From Chitinophaga varians (GTDB taxonomy: Bacteria > Bacteroidota > Bacteroidia > Chitinophagales > Chitinophagaceae), in NCBI RefSeq assembly GCF_012641275.1, contig NZ_JABAIA010000003.1, positions 744,001-808,000 on the forward strand: a DNA stretch of 64,000 nt, given 5' to 3'. A model generated the notes under the pieces. That model saw only the letters and a list, made by a program, of their open reading frames with translations. It did no database searches and was not told the DNA's origin. This document shows, one piece after another, positions 8,986 through 17,841 of this stretch. The position numbers and the translations under genes are program-made. How positions within the stretch are numbered: position 1 is the first letter of the stretch; each line of letters starts with the position of its first letter.

Positions 8986-9777
8986 TCAAAATTTATTTAG
9001 CTCCTGTTCCCGTCCGGCAAACAGCTGGCGGACAAACAAGAGTAACTGTTCGCCTGCAAAAGTGAGTGTTGACTCATGAGAGCCGTATATTAACCAGTTG
9101 TAGTTTTCATCACAGTAAACAGTGGCGTAACAGTTTGTGTCCAGTTCGCGGCAGGTGATTTCTGCATCGCTATGGTCTGCTGTAATTTCGAACAGATACG
9201 GCATAGCGTGTTGACAGATGTAGTCAGTGACAGCGTTGCGGTCTGCCTGCGTCATGGCTGACTGGGCAACAAACAATGTATTAGCAGGGATATTGGCTGC
9301 CAGGGGCGCCCAATGATTGCCATCGTAGTGCCAGCGCTCCAGCAGCTGTTGCCGGACAATGCTGCTTTCTTCTTCGTTTAGCCGCCTGCGATAGGGCAGT
9401 GGTGCTATCTGTGCCAATGCCTCCGGCGCCAGGTTTTGCAGGTACTGCACAAAATGTTCCCGTTCTTCCTGTCTGGCCGCTATGGCAATGGGGTGGTCGT
9501 TTTCGGTGAACAATGACCGGGCCGTAAGGCCTATATGGAAGAGTGTTTCACGGCAGGCTTCCAGCGAAGGGAACGTTTTACCTACCAGTTTTTCCACGTC
9601 GTCTAATATGGCTGCCAATACATGATAGCGGGCGAGAAAATCGTAATCCGAATCTGTTAAGGAATAAACGGGACTGTTGAATCCGGGATGTTCTGCTGAA
9701 TAACGGCGGGTCCATCGTGTAAGATGTTCCTTACAATAGCGTCGTGCCGCTGTGACCAATGCTTCTGTTAAAGTCAT
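8986..9777 (-). CDS. Uncharacterised cytoplasmic protein
   Basis: The 263-residue protein has no signal peptide or membrane segment. The N-terminal half is probably helical (TEALVTAARRYCKEHLTRWT) and the C-terminal half alternates short strands, with ITCRELDTNCYATVYCDENY and a closing TLTFAGEQLLLFVRQLF that suggests a small alpha/beta domain. I recognise no family. It lies 46 bases downstream of the ECF42-type sigma gene in the same orientation, so it could be the last gene of that operon, although that is inference from spacing only. Confidence 0.6.
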   Translation of the reverse strand: MTLTEALVTAARRYCKEHLTRWTRRYSAEHPGFNSPVYSLTDSDYDFLARYHVLAAILDDVEKLVGKTFPSLEACRETLFHIGLTARSLFTENDHPIAIAARQEEREHFVQYLQNLAPEALAQIAPLPYRRRLNEEESSIVRQQLLERWHYDGNHWAPLAANIPANTLFVAQSAMTQADRNAVTDYICQHAMPYLFEITADHSDAEITCRELDTNCYATVYCDENYNWLIYGSHESTLTFAGEQLLLFVRQLFAGREQELNKF

Positions 9778-9823
9778 ATAGCAAGTTAACGAATTGTTGG
9801 CTGATGGAGAAAGACACCAATGA

Positions 9824-11095
9824 TCAGGTATCTGCGATTTTGGCGGTGAGGAATTGTTGCTCCTGTTGTGCGGCGGTTAACTGGCGGGCCTGTTCAAAAC
9901 AGGCCACTGCTTTGTCTTTCTCGTTCATCCGTTTGTATATCTCGCCCAATACGGCGTGGTACAGATAATAACGGTTCAGCTGGCGGTGATGCTGCACCGC
10001 TTCAAGAGATTGCAGGGCGGCGGGAGCGCCTGCATATTCGAGCAGTGCCACGCTGCGGTTGAGCAGTATCACCGGGTCTTTGGTGAGTTGCAGCAGCGCG
10101 TCGTAATAGGAGAGGATCATTTTCCAGTTGGTGGCTGCATAGTCCGGTGCCATACAATGTTCATACGCAATAGCCGCTTCCAGGTGAAAAGGAGAGAGGG
10201 TAGTGCCACTGGCGGCTTTGTTGAGCCATTCGTTGCCGGAAGCGATCAGTGCTTTGTCCCACTGGCGGCGGTCCTGCTGCGACAGCGGAATGATGGTGCC
10301 GTCGGCCTGTAGCCTGCTGCGGATGCGGGCGGCATGGAAACAGAACAATGCCATGAGCGCACTGGTACGCGGCTGCCTGGTATGTTCATGCTCCAGCAGC
10401 GACTGGCACAGGTAAATCGCCTGCGCGATAATATCTTCCCGTACCAGCTGTTCATGTTGCGTGGCACTGTATCCTTCATTGAAGAGCAGGTAAAGGCTGT
10501 TGAGCACGGCGTCCAGTCTCCCGGAAAGCTGTGCCGGTGGCGGGATGGCGGGCCTGATATGATTGGTGCGGAAAAATTCCTTTGTCCGGTATAATCGTTT
10601 GGAAATGGTGTCTTCCGATGTAAGGAAAGCCCGGGCCGCTTCGCGGGTACTAAAACCGCACAGTGATTTCAGAATAAAAGTAACCTGGTTTTCCGGCGAG
10701 ATATCGGGATGACAACAGGCGAACATCATCCCCAGAAAATCATCGCGGATGGCCTGGTCCTGCCAGTACTGATCAAAATTGTCCGCCGGCGTATATCCCG
10801 CAGCGGGCGGCAGTTCCTCCTGACTGGAAAAGTCAATGTAGTACTGGTGTTTTTTCCTGCGGATGATATCAATGGCTTTGTTTTTTGCCACGCGGAAAAG
10901 CCAGGCTTCGGGGTTATCGGGGATACCGTTGAACTTCCATGTTTCCAGGCCGCTGAGCAGTGCGTCCTGCACTACATCTTCCACGAGGGTATAGTTTTCC
11001 GGACCGAATATTTTCACCAATACAGCCACCATCTTTCCGGACGCCTGTCTGAAAAGATGGTTGACTGCCTGATCAATATGGGAGGATGCACTCAT
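9824..11095 (-). CDS. ECF sigma factor with C-terminal extension (ECF42 type, DUF6596)
   Basis: The 423-residue protein is far longer than a simple ECF sigma factor. Residues 1-175 hold sigma regions 2 and 4 (ALLSGLETWKFNGIPDNPEAW, then KNKAIDIIRRKKHQ, and a region-4 helix FSTREAARAFLTSEDTISKR). The rest is a helical TPR-like extension with LDAVLNSLYLLFNEGYSAT and LLNRSVALLEYAG, typical of COG4941/ECF42. ECF42 sigma factors are known to lack a classical anti-sigma and to sit beside DGPF/YCII proteins; here the YCII gene overlaps its start by four bases (ATGA). Control is therefore probably exerted through the C-terminal extension and perhaps the partner. Confidence 0.9.
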   Translation of the reverse strand: MSASSHIDQAVNHLFRQASGKMVAVLVKIFGPENYTLVEDVVQDALLSGLETWKFNGIPDNPEAWLFRVAKNKAIDIIRRKKHQYYIDFSSQEELPPAAGYTPADNFDQYWQDQAIRDDFLGMMFACCHPDISPENQVTFILKSLCGFSTREAARAFLTSEDTISKRLYRTKEFFRTNHIRPAIPPPAQLSGRLDAVLNSLYLLFNEGYSATQHEQLVREDIIAQAIYLCQSLLEHEHTRQPRTSALMALFCFHAARIRSRLQADGTIIPLSQQDRRQWDKALIASGNEWLNKAASGTTLSPFHLEAAIAYEHCMAPDYAATNWKMILSYYDALLQLTKDPVILLNRSVALLEYAGAPAALQSLEAVQHHRQLNRYYLYHAVLGEIYKRMNEKDKAVACFEQARQLTAAQQEQQFLTAKIADT

Positions 11096-11436
11096 GGGTG
11101 ATGAAGCTGCCTGATGCCGCGTATTTCAATAGTACAGCCGCGGGCGAGGCCGGGGCAACCCCTGGTCATTTCAGCGGCTTCAGCTGCGCTGTTGGCACGT
11201 AACAGGATGTATCCCGCCACGAGTTCCTTGCCTTCTACCAGCGGCCTGTCGGTGACGGTGGTGCTGTTGAGCACTGTCAGTCCCTCTGATTCGAGGTTCT
11301 GGCCGCCGATGTAGTTGCCGGACGCCATAAGGTCGCCCATCCATTTCTGCCAGTGCTGAAGCGTTTGCTGCATTTCCTGCGGCGAGGCGTTTCCCAGGTC
11401 TTCTCCGCCCCGGATGATCAATAAAAATTCCTGCAT
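11092..11436 (-). CDS. YCII/DGPF-domain protein paired with the ECF42 sigma factor
   Basis: The 114-residue protein matches the YCII-related (DGPF) family: MQEFLLIIRGGEDLG at the N-terminus, a central LTVLNSTTVTDRPLVEGKE where the family motif around the conserved Asp/Gly/Pro lies, and a closing ARGCTIEIRGIRQL. The canonical DGPF tetrapeptide is replaced by TDRPLVEGKE. Such proteins are routinely encoded beside ECF42 sigma factors and are often numerous in these genomes, but their biochemical role is unclear. Its stop codon overlaps the sigma start, and its own start is four bases after the SnoaL-like stop. Confidence 0.85.
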   Translation of the reverse strand: MQEFLLIIRGGEDLGNASPQEMQQTLQHWQKWMGDLMASGNYIGGQNLESEGLTVLNSTTVTDRPLVEGKELVAGYILLRANSAAEAAEMTRGCPGLARGCTIEIRGIRQLHHP

Positions 11437-11440
11437 GTGG

Positions 11441-11845
11441 TTATACTTTTTCAGGTGTTTTCAGTTGTCCTGTGATGCTGGCAGGGTTGAACGCGATGTG
11501 TTCAGCGGCGATCTTCCCGTCTTTTACCTCCAGCAGGTCTATCCAGGGAAACACCACTTTGTTGCCGGTGGCCGGAATACCCGCGAATTCACCCTTATGG
11601 ATGCCTTCCCAACGACCTTTGATGGTGACGTAGTTCCCTTCTTCCAGCACCAGTTCCAGGAAGTAATGCCCGTCGAAAGCTGCAGACCGGCGTTCCATCA
11701 TAACGAGGTGTCCGGCGGTGTTCAGCGGTTGTTCGGTAGCCGGGTTGTAAAAGAGGTGGTCCTCTGCCAGCTGTTGGCGGACTGCATCGAAGTTATTGTT
11801 ATTGATGCTTTCAAAATACTTTTTTACGATGTCTTTGTTTGTCAT
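11441..11845 (-). CDS. SnoaL-like NTF2-fold protein
   Basis: The 134-residue product opens with MTNKDIVKKYFESINNNNFD and carries an NTF2/SnoaL cone fold (ADDHLF-like region, then VTIKGRWEGIHKGEFAGIPATG and a closing HIAFNPASITGQL). SnoaL relatives catalyse aldol-type cyclisations or bind small hydrophobic molecules; the actual role here is unknown. It is the promoter-proximal gene of a tight three-gene unit with the YCII protein and the ECF42 sigma factor, which suggests it is co-regulated with them and perhaps a target of that sigma factor. Confidence 0.8.
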   Translation of the reverse strand: MTNKDIVKKYFESINNNNFDAVRQQLAEDHLFYNPATEQPLNTAGHLVMMERRSAAFDGHYFLELVLEEGNYVTIKGRWEGIHKGEFAGIPATGNKVVFPWIDLLEVKDGKIAAEHIAFNPASITGQLKTPEKV

Positions 11846-11920
11846 AATACTTGATTTTGTAACTATGACGTAGTGGGTTACCCCGATTTGGACATCATCG
11901 GAAAAAAAATGCTGAGATTA

Positions 11921-13912
11921 TTATAAAACATTGATTTCGTTGATCCTGGCTTCCAGGTCCAGTTCCACATGAATGGTGGTGCCGGCTCCGGGTTGTGTGT
12001 CCAGTTCCAGTTTACCATTGAGATAGCGGGCACGGTTTTCCATGCTGGACAGTCCGATGCCAATACGTTGCGGTCTTTCGGGATTAAATCCTTTGCCGTC
12101 GTCTTCCACGGTGATAAAGCAGATGTGGCCGTTCTGGCTGCATTGTACCAGGATGTTTCTGGCTTCCGCATAACGCAGGGCATTGGAAAGTGCTTCCTGT
12201 ACGATGCGGTAGATGGCCAGTTGAGCGGAAACGGGCATGTCTTTCTGCATATCGAAGGCTTCAAAAAGAATGGTTGTCCGGGGAGACTGCAGTGAATCGC
12301 ACAGTTCCTGCAGGGCTGTCTCCACGCCGAAGCGGGCGAGTGTTTCAGGCATCATATTATGGGCAATGCGGCGTACTTCCGCCACCGCATTGTCTACCTG
12401 CGGGATAATTTTTTCCACTTCATCATTGGCCGCTGACACGCCGCTCAACTTGATCCTGATACCGGACAACAGTCCACCGAGGCCATCATGCAGTTCGCGG
12501 GCCACGCGGCGGCGTTCGCGCTCGGCGCCTTCCAGCATGGCTTCCGTGGCCACCAGCTGTTGCCGTTGCTGCATTTCCTTTACCTGCTGGCGGTGGTTGA
12601 CTTCTTCCTGAACGGACAGCTTTTTCTGGTTGCGGTAAAACAGCCAGGAGAAGGCTGCCAGTATCAGGAGGATAAAGGCCACGGCGCCCAGCAGGCCGTT
12701 GAACAGCCGCTGGTTCCTGGCTTTGGCGGCAGCTTCCTTTTTTTCGGATTCCAGTACAGCTATTTTCTTTTCGTGTTCTGCATTGCGGTACTGGATTTCC
12801 AGTTCCTCCACCTGCCGGCGCACCGCCTGGTTATTCACGGTGTCGTTCTGCTCATTATGCGCCACCATCATGTCGTAGGCGCCTTTATAATCGCCCAGGC
12901 CGGCCATGGTTTCAGCCATTTCTTTTTTCAGCGTAAGTTGATTTTTCTCATGCCCGGTAAATGTCTTGTCGTCTGACAGGGCCAGCAGTATGGTTTTGGC
13001 CTCCCCATACCGTTTCATGTCTTTTAGCAGGGAATATTTTTCGTAGAGCAGGGCGCTGTAGCGGTGGCCCTGGTTCAGATGCCGGGCTGCTTTCATGCCG
13101 GCGTCTATCGCTTCCAGTGCGGCGTCATATTGTTTCATCCCGCCATAATACTGCGCCACCGTTGTATAGTAGAGGGAGGTGTAGGCCCTTTCTTCTCTGG
13201 ACTCCGGCATGGCGGAGATAATATCGAGATTTTGTTTTGCCTTCGGCAGATCTTTTTTATAAATATAACAGCTGGCCATCCGGAGATAGTTCCAGATAAT
13301 AAAATCATCTTTCTGTCCTTCTTCCTTATAGCGGTTAATGGCTTTTTGCTGATATTGGATGGCTTTGTCGTATTCGCGTTCGTTCATGAAAGCCACGCCC
13401 ACCGCGGAGTAGTACTGGGGCAGCAGCCCGTTTTCCTTTGATTTTTCACCATAGGGAATGCAGCGTTCCAGAATGATGCGGAGGAATTCTTTATCGTGGC
13501 CCCTGCGTTGTTCTATAAAGGCATAGTTGTACCAGAGGCGTGCCCGTTGCCCGTAGGCGGCGGGCGTAGACAGCTTTTCAAAGATGCGCTCCGCATCCAT
13601 CAGCCGTTGTTGCCCTCTGTCAAAATCATCCACAAATACGCTGGCGTTGGCACGAACGGAGGCTAGCAGGCCTTCGTAGTAGGGCTTGCCCTGGGCGAGC
13701 GGGGCTACTTTGTCCAGTATGGCCATGGCCTTAACGGTATCAGTATACACCCAATAACCGGACAGCTGTACGGCGGCCCTTATCTTTTCACTGTCCGTGC
13801 GCGCTTTGGAAAAAACGGCCCCGAGGCTATCGATATACCTTGTATCGGTTGGGCTTTGCGCTTTCAGCGCTGCAGTGAAAAAGATACAGCAAAGAATAAG
13901 GATGGTTCGCAT
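11921..13912 (-). CDS. TPR-containing sensor histidine kinase without adjacent regulator
   Basis: The 663-residue protein has a signal peptide (MRTILILCCIFFTAALKAQ), about 350 residues of TPR-like helices outside the membrane, one transmembrane segment (GLLGAVAFILLILAAFSWLF), a coiled coil, a HisKA_3 domain with the His in RRVARELHDGLGG, and a HATPase domain with VEDDGKGFNPERP. It is built like the kinase at 2949, but no response regulator gene is adjacent, so its partner must lie elsewhere. The upstream gene at 14039 is divergent. Confidence 0.9.
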   Translation of the reverse strand: MRTILILCCIFFTAALKAQSPTDTRYIDSLGAVFSKARTDSEKIRAAVQLSGYWVYTDTVKAMAILDKVAPLAQGKPYYEGLLASVRANASVFVDDFDRGQQRLMDAERIFEKLSTPAAYGQRARLWYNYAFIEQRRGHDKEFLRIILERCIPYGEKSKENGLLPQYYSAVGVAFMNEREYDKAIQYQQKAINRYKEEGQKDDFIIWNYLRMASCYIYKKDLPKAKQNLDIISAMPESREERAYTSLYYTTVAQYYGGMKQYDAALEAIDAGMKAARHLNQGHRYSALLYEKYSLLKDMKRYGEAKTILLALSDDKTFTGHEKNQLTLKKEMAETMAGLGDYKGAYDMMVAHNEQNDTVNNQAVRRQVEELEIQYRNAEHEKKIAVLESEKKEAAAKARNQRLFNGLLGAVAFILLILAAFSWLFYRNQKKLSVQEEVNHRQQVKEMQQRQQLVATEAMLEGAERERRRVARELHDGLGGLLSGIRIKLSGVSAANDEVEKIIPQVDNAVAEVRRIAHNMMPETLARFGVETALQELCDSLQSPRTTILFEAFDMQKDMPVSAQLAIYRIVQEALSNALRYAEARNILVQCSQNGHICFITVEDDGKGFNPERPQRIGIGLSSMENRARYLNGKLELDTQPGAGTTIHVELDLEARINEINVL

Positions 13913-14038
13913 GAGCGTGGTTCATTCAGGGTATAAAAATAGGCAAAAAGCGATTTGTCTGGCCCGTTGAGCGGTTAAGGCGGCCATAAACCGGCAGATT
14001 TACTATCTTGTAAAACAAATGAACAACCCGAAATAAAT

Positions 14039-14629
14039 ATGACGATCAACAAAATTTGCGCAGGACTGGCCCTGGTACTGCAACTGGCAGTGGCCGGACA
14101 TGCATCTGCACAGACTACTCCTCCTGTAATGGATGTGACCACCGGCTTGTTGACCTGGGTCAAACACTTAAATAATGATGTTGATAAATATTACAAGCCC
14201 GAGAAAGGTGAGGACCTGAGCCTGCACCTTAAAGGACTGAAGGAAGATTTGCAGGTATATATGAAGACCCGGAAAAAACTGTCCGACAGTTTGTTTCGCA
14301 ATAATATCGCTCCCGGGAAAAAGGACCCGGACCGGCTGGAAGACCTGAAGACAAAAATGAGCGCTGTCATGAACCACATGCGTGATGTGAACGACCTGGT
14401 GAGCAATGATCTGCGCAAAGAGGGGGACAAGCTGAATGAAGAAATGTATGAGGCGCTGTATGGGCAGCAACCCCGTTATCTTTCTTTCCTGGAAGCTTTC
14501 CTGGATGGTGCAGAAGTCACTAAAAAAGATCTGGCCGTAGACGGCAGTGTTCATACGCAGCGGTTGGAAGAGTGCACTGCACTGATTGCTTCCCTTCAGG
14601 ACAAGATAGATCGAAAACCCAAAAAATAG
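14039..14629 (+). CDS. Secreted helical protein of unknown function
   Basis: The 196-residue protein begins with a signal peptide (MTINKICAGLALVLQLAVAG, cleavage after HASA). The rest is strongly helical and charged, with LKGLKEDLQVYMKTRKKLSD and DLKTKMSAVMNHMRDVND that could form a coiled coil. No enzyme motif is seen. It is transcribed divergently from the histidine kinase at 13912, so joint control is possible but unproven. Confidence 0.6.
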   Translation: MTINKICAGLALVLQLAVAGHASAQTTPPVMDVTTGLLTWVKHLNNDVDKYYKPEKGEDLSLHLKGLKEDLQVYMKTRKKLSDSLFRNNIAPGKKDPDRLEDLKTKMSAVMNHMRDVNDLVSNDLRKEGDKLNEEMYEALYGQQPRYLSFLEAFLDGAEVTKKDLAVDGSVHTQRLEECTALIASLQDKIDRKPKK

Positions 14630-14732
14630 GGCACGGATGCAAGCCTGGCAAGCCTGCCGTCGGATACAACGTTTTGTTAATATTTGCCGGATGTTTGCTT
14701 ATGTTTTGATCCTGTCTTAGATTGAGCTGGAA

Positions 14733-15515
14733 ATGAGCACTTTTTACCCGGTTAGATGGCTGATATTATTCCCGTTACTGTTCCTGCTGCACTTGGCGGC
14801 GAGCGCGCAGTTACGCGTGAGCGGAACGATATACGACCGCTCCGGCCGTTTCGGTATGCCGGGCGTTAGTGTGATGAGCACTTCCGGCGCCGGTACTGTC
14901 ACTGATTCCATGGGGCGTTACAGCATCCGTCTCACCCTGGCAGATTCCCTCAGTTTTTCCTATCAGGGCAAAGCCACTATGAAGTTCCCTGTCAACGAGA
15001 TCCATCCTAACAGGCCGTTTGATATGAAGTTGCATGTGGACGTGACCACATTGCCTACCGTAGTGGTTTCCACGAACCGGTTAAAGGACTATTCCGCAGA
15101 CTCCGCAGCATTCCGGGACGAATACCGGAAGGTATTCGATTATGCGCCATCGTTACTGGGCGGCACCAGTGGTCCCGGAGGCGTAGGTATCAACCTGGAC
15201 ATGATCTTCAATGCGAAAAAAGTAAAGCGCATGGAGGCTTTCCGGGAGCTGTTGGAACGCGATGAACAGGAAAAATATGTGGACCATCGTTTTAACAAGG
15301 CGCTGGTGAAAAAGATCACCGGTCTTGAATCACCAGCGCTGGAAGTGTTTATGAAACAGTACCGTCCCACGTATGCGATGTTCAGCTATTTCCGCAACGA
15401 CTACGAATATTACCTGTATATCCGTGACAATGGCCGCCAGTTTGCCAAAGTATGGGCGCTGGAACACCCTGCCGTAAAAGATCCTGCCGGATTACAGATC
15501 ATACCGGGGCATTAG
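14733..15515 (+). CDS. Secreted protein with carboxypeptidase-regulatory-like (CarboxypepD_reg) domain
   Basis: The 260-residue protein has a signal peptide ending at ASAQ. Residues 27-100 form a CarboxypepD_reg-like beta-sandwich (LRVSGTIYDRSGRFGMPGV, VSVMSTSGAGTVTDSMGRYS, DSLSFSYQGK), the same domain that precedes SusC receptors, here without a TonB plug. The C-terminal part (KAKKVKRMEAFRELLERDEQ, RPTYAMFSYFRNDYEYYLYI) is recurrent in Bacteroidota cell-surface proteins of unknown role. It ends exactly where the convergent darcynin-like gene ends, with no base between the two stop codons. Confidence 0.75.
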   Translation: MSTFYPVRWLILFPLLFLLHLAASAQLRVSGTIYDRSGRFGMPGVSVMSTSGAGTVTDSMGRYSIRLTLADSLSFSYQGKATMKFPVNEIHPNRPFDMKLHVDVTTLPTVVVSTNRLKDYSADSAAFRDEYRKVFDYAPSLLGGTSGPGGVGINLDMIFNAKKVKRMEAFRELLERDEQEKYVDHRFNKALVKKITGLESPALEVFMKQYRPTYAMFSYFRNDYEYYLYIRDNGRQFAKVWALEHPAVKDPAGLQIIPGH

Positions 15516-15860
15516 TTAACCTGCCTTGCGGATATCATCGATATTCATCGGTCCCCTGAAATTATTAGGAACACCGATGATAATATCCTTTACATCAAAG
15601 TAAGGAGCGGCGAACGTTTTGGATTCGCGCAGATATCCTATGAGATAACCAAAGTGTTCCAGGTTGTCGGTTTCGATGATCATAAAATCAGAAACCTGTG
15701 CATGGGTAAAATCACAATCAAACAGCCGGACGCTGCATTGATCTGCAAACTTGTCAAGAACAGGCCTTACTTCCGTTTCCACGAAGTGATCACGTTCGGG
15801 CCGGGATTTTGTCAGCCATTGCGCAGTGGCTTTTGCTGTGAGGATAATTGTGTAATGCAT
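15516..15860 (-). CDS. Darcynin-like small protein
   Basis: The product of about 114 residues, read from the Met at 15860 (MHYTIILTAKATAQWL), resembles the darcynin family: an opening strand with KATAQWLTKSRPERDHF, the motif FDCDFTHAQVSDFMIIETD and a closing FDVKDIIIGVPNNFRG. The fold is likely a ferredoxin-like monooxygenase-type barrel. No function is established for the family. The regulator gene at 15927 lies upstream on the same strand. Confidence 0.55.
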   Translation of the reverse strand: MHYTIILTAKATAQWLTKSRPERDHFVETEVRPVLDKFADQCSVRLFDCDFTHAQVSDFMIIETDNLEHFGYLIGYLRESKTFAAPYFDVKDIIIGVPNNFRGPMNIDDIRKAG

Positions 15861-15926
15861 GATAGTAAAATTGAAACACAAAGCTATTCCCGGCGTCGCT
15901 GAAACCTGTTGACATAGGTAAAGAAA

Positions 15927-16502
15927 TCAGCTGGCCGATAATTTACGACGGATGCGGCTCAGTTGCGTAGGGGAGATGCCCAGCCAGGAGGCGATATGGT
16001 ATTGCGGGACCTGTTGTTCCACGTCCGGAAAAGTTTTACGGAAATTAAGGTAGCGATGGGTGGCGTCATACAATGCCAGTTCTATTTCCCTTTGTTCTTT
16101 CTGCACGAAGACCGATTCCGCCCATTTACGGGAGAAACGTTCCAGGTCGGGGCATGTATCGTATAATCGGATAAACTGCCGGTAGTCTGCCACCCATATG
16201 CGTGCCCGGGTCAGTGCCTGCTGGGAGAACAGGGCGGGGCGGCCGCTGACGAGGGAGGCATAGTCTCCGAAGAAGGTGGGCGCGGAAAAGAGGACCTTGT
16301 TGTATTCCTCGCCGTTCTCTTTCCGGTAAAAGCCGCGTACGATGCCGCTTTCCAGGAAAGCCATGGTCCTGGCGATTTCACCTTCCCGTATGAAGAAGCT
16401 GTTTTTGTCCAGCGTGGCCGGTGAGAACAGCGGGATGACCTGTTGCCAGGTGGTTTCCCTTAAAGGGTAGAGTTGTTCAAAGAAAGAACGGGACGATTCC
16501 AT
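15927..16502 (-). CDS. Crp/Fnr-family transcriptional regulator
   Basis: The 191-residue protein has a cyclic-nucleotide-binding-like beta-roll (SFFIREGEIARTMAFLESGI, RGFYRKENGEEYNKVLFS) and a C-terminal winged helix ending in ASWLGISPTQLSRIRRKL. Bacteroidota members of this group generally lack the residues that contact cAMP and bind unknown ligands. It lies upstream of and in line with the darcynin-like gene, and divergent from rtcB, so either could be a target. Confidence 0.88.
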   Translation of the reverse strand: MESSRSFFEQLYPLRETTWQQVIPLFSPATLDKNSFFIREGEIARTMAFLESGIVRGFYRKENGEEYNKVLFSAPTFFGDYASLVSGRPALFSQQALTRARIWVADYRQFIRLYDTCPDLERFSRKWAESVFVQKEQREIELALYDATHRYLNFRKTFPDVEQQVPQYHIASWLGISPTQLSRIRRKLSAS

Positions 16503-16543
16503 AGTATGTCTTCTTATAAAAATGAGGACGAATGAAACATCGG

Positions 16544-16574
16544 TTTATTGTTTTAAATATTTTTTCTATCTTTG
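16544..16574 (+). promoter_or_regulatory. Bacteroidota promoter of the rtcB-family gene
   Basis: TTTA at 16544-16547, a 19-base spacer and TATCTTTG at 16567-16574 fit TTTG-N19-TAnnTTTG closely. The transcript should begin near 16580 and carry a leader of about 75 bases before the ATG at 16657. Confidence 0.7.
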
Positions 16575-16584
16575 CACCGCTGCT

Positions 16585-16609
16585 GACATCTCTGTAAGGG
16601 GCAGATGTT
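16585..16609 (+). ncRNA. Leader hairpin in the rtcB 5' UTR
   Basis: ACATCT (16586-16591) pairs with AGATGT (16603-16608) across an 11-base loop, extended by one G-U pair. It sits right at the predicted 5' end of the transcript. It may be a stabilising or regulatory hairpin; no known riboswitch class was recognised. Confidence 0.35.
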
Positions 16610-16656
16610 CCTACCCACGCCCCACGAACTAATCTTTTTTACCCAAATTAAAGAAC

Positions 16657-17787
16657 ATGCGATCTATTGCATTCTATTGTGATGCACATAGTGTTGAAGA
16701 TAACGCTATGGAGCAGTTGCAGCAGTATTCCCAAAAACCGTTTGTTGACAACATCTGTGCGTTTACAGACATTCATTATTGCGCCGAGAAGGCCCTGCCA
16801 GTGGGCGTGGCCTTTAAAACCATTGATTATTTTTACCCGTTGATCACGGGTAAAGACATTGGCTGCGGCGTGATGTATCTTAAAATAGATAAACAATACT
16901 GGCTGCGGCCGTTCGATAAAAACGCCCACTACCGCGCTTTTGCGCAGGCGCATACCCAGATGACCGATGACGGTCTGGGTGGCGGCAACCATTTCCTTTC
17001 TATTGAAGAGGATAACGAGGCCGTATATATTATTTGCCATACCGGCACGCGGGACAGGGGCATTGCGCTGTATCAGCATTGTATACAGCTCACCCGTGAT
17101 TTCTCGCAGGCATACGGCCGCGATGTGGACTATGTGCACCGCGATTTTGTACAGCCGGATTTTATCCGGTATTATCAGGACATCCTGCAGTTTGGCTATG
17201 AGCGGCGGAAAAACTTCTGCATCAAGACGCTGATCTTTTTGCAGAACGCCAATTACCTGGTCTGCAATAAAGCGGCCATTGACAAAGGCTATCTGACGCA
17301 CAGCTACCGCGACCAGCAGGAGGAAGGTGTGTTACATGGAACACCGTATGTACTGGAAGATTCCATTCACAACCACCTGCGTTTCTCCGGGAAAGAAATT
17401 ATACACCGGAAAGGCAGCACAGAACTGCAGCAGGGCAAAACCGCGGTGATTCCGCTGTCGATGTCCAGGGGCAGCCTGCTGGCCAAAGCGGGTTATCTGC
17501 CTGGTGCAGCGGATGCACTTTATTCCTGCTCCCATGGAGCAGGCAGGAAGCTGTCGCGTTTTGAAGCGATGAAATATTGGAAGACCGTACTGAAGGAAAA
17601 ACAACGCAGGGCTTATAAGGAGCAGTTCAGTGAACTGCTGGACAGGTCCGGTAATTTCCCTTCCGGCTATATCCAGGAGTTTGATTTCGCTTACAAGGAC
17701 GCCTCTGATGTTTTCAGGCTCCAGCCTTACCTGCAAAAGGTAACGCAGACCACACCAGTGGTGACGGTTAAATACACTGAAATTTAA
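16657..17787 (+). CDS. RtcB-family RNA ligase (short subfamily)
   Basis: RtcB ligases join RNA 2',3'-cyclic phosphate or 3'-phosphate ends to 5'-OH ends using GTP and Mn2+. The 376-residue protein keeps the expected residues: Cys70 in KDIGCGVMY, His112 in GGGNHFLSIE, His128 in HTGTRDRG and the GMP-accepting His293 in SCSHGAGRKLSR. It is shorter than Escherichia coli RtcB (408 residues), and the usual IPGSMG stretch reads IPLSMSRGS, which points to a divergent subfamily often labelled RtcB-like or release-factor-coupled RctB. No rtcR, rtcA or prfH partner is adjacent. It has its own promoter and a strong terminator shared with the convergent mannosidase gene. Confidence 0.88.
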   Translation: MRSIAFYCDAHSVEDNAMEQLQQYSQKPFVDNICAFTDIHYCAEKALPVGVAFKTIDYFYPLITGKDIGCGVMYLKIDKQYWLRPFDKNAHYRAFAQAHTQMTDDGLGGGNHFLSIEEDNEAVYIICHTGTRDRGIALYQHCIQLTRDFSQAYGRDVDYVHRDFVQPDFIRYYQDILQFGYERRKNFCIKTLIFLQNANYLVCNKAAIDKGYLTHSYRDQQEEGVLHGTPYVLEDSIHNHLRFSGKEIIHRKGSTELQQGKTAVIPLSMSRGSLLAKAGYLPGAADALYSCSHGAGRKLSRFEAMKYWKTVLKEKQRRAYKEQFSELLDRSGNFPSGYIQEFDFAYKDASDVFRLQPYLQKVTQTTPVVTVKYTEI

Positions 17788-17796
17788 TAATTCCCC

Positions 17797-17825
17797 ATAG
17801 CCCGGGGCTTCTATCCCCGGGCTAT
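17797..17825. terminator. Bidirectional terminator between rtcB and the GH38-like gene
   Basis: ATAGCCCGGGG (17797-17807) pairs perfectly with CCCCGGGCTAT (17815-17825) over a 7-base loop. It lies between two converging genes. T runs are weak on both sides, but the stem is very GC-rich. Confidence 0.7.
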
Positions 17826-17841
17826 ATGAAGGGGGAAGCCT

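Noticed and set aside
16648..17301. A 217-codon minus-strand frame opposite the rtcB gene
   Set aside because: It is an antisense shadow of strongly conserved RtcB motifs and has no family features.
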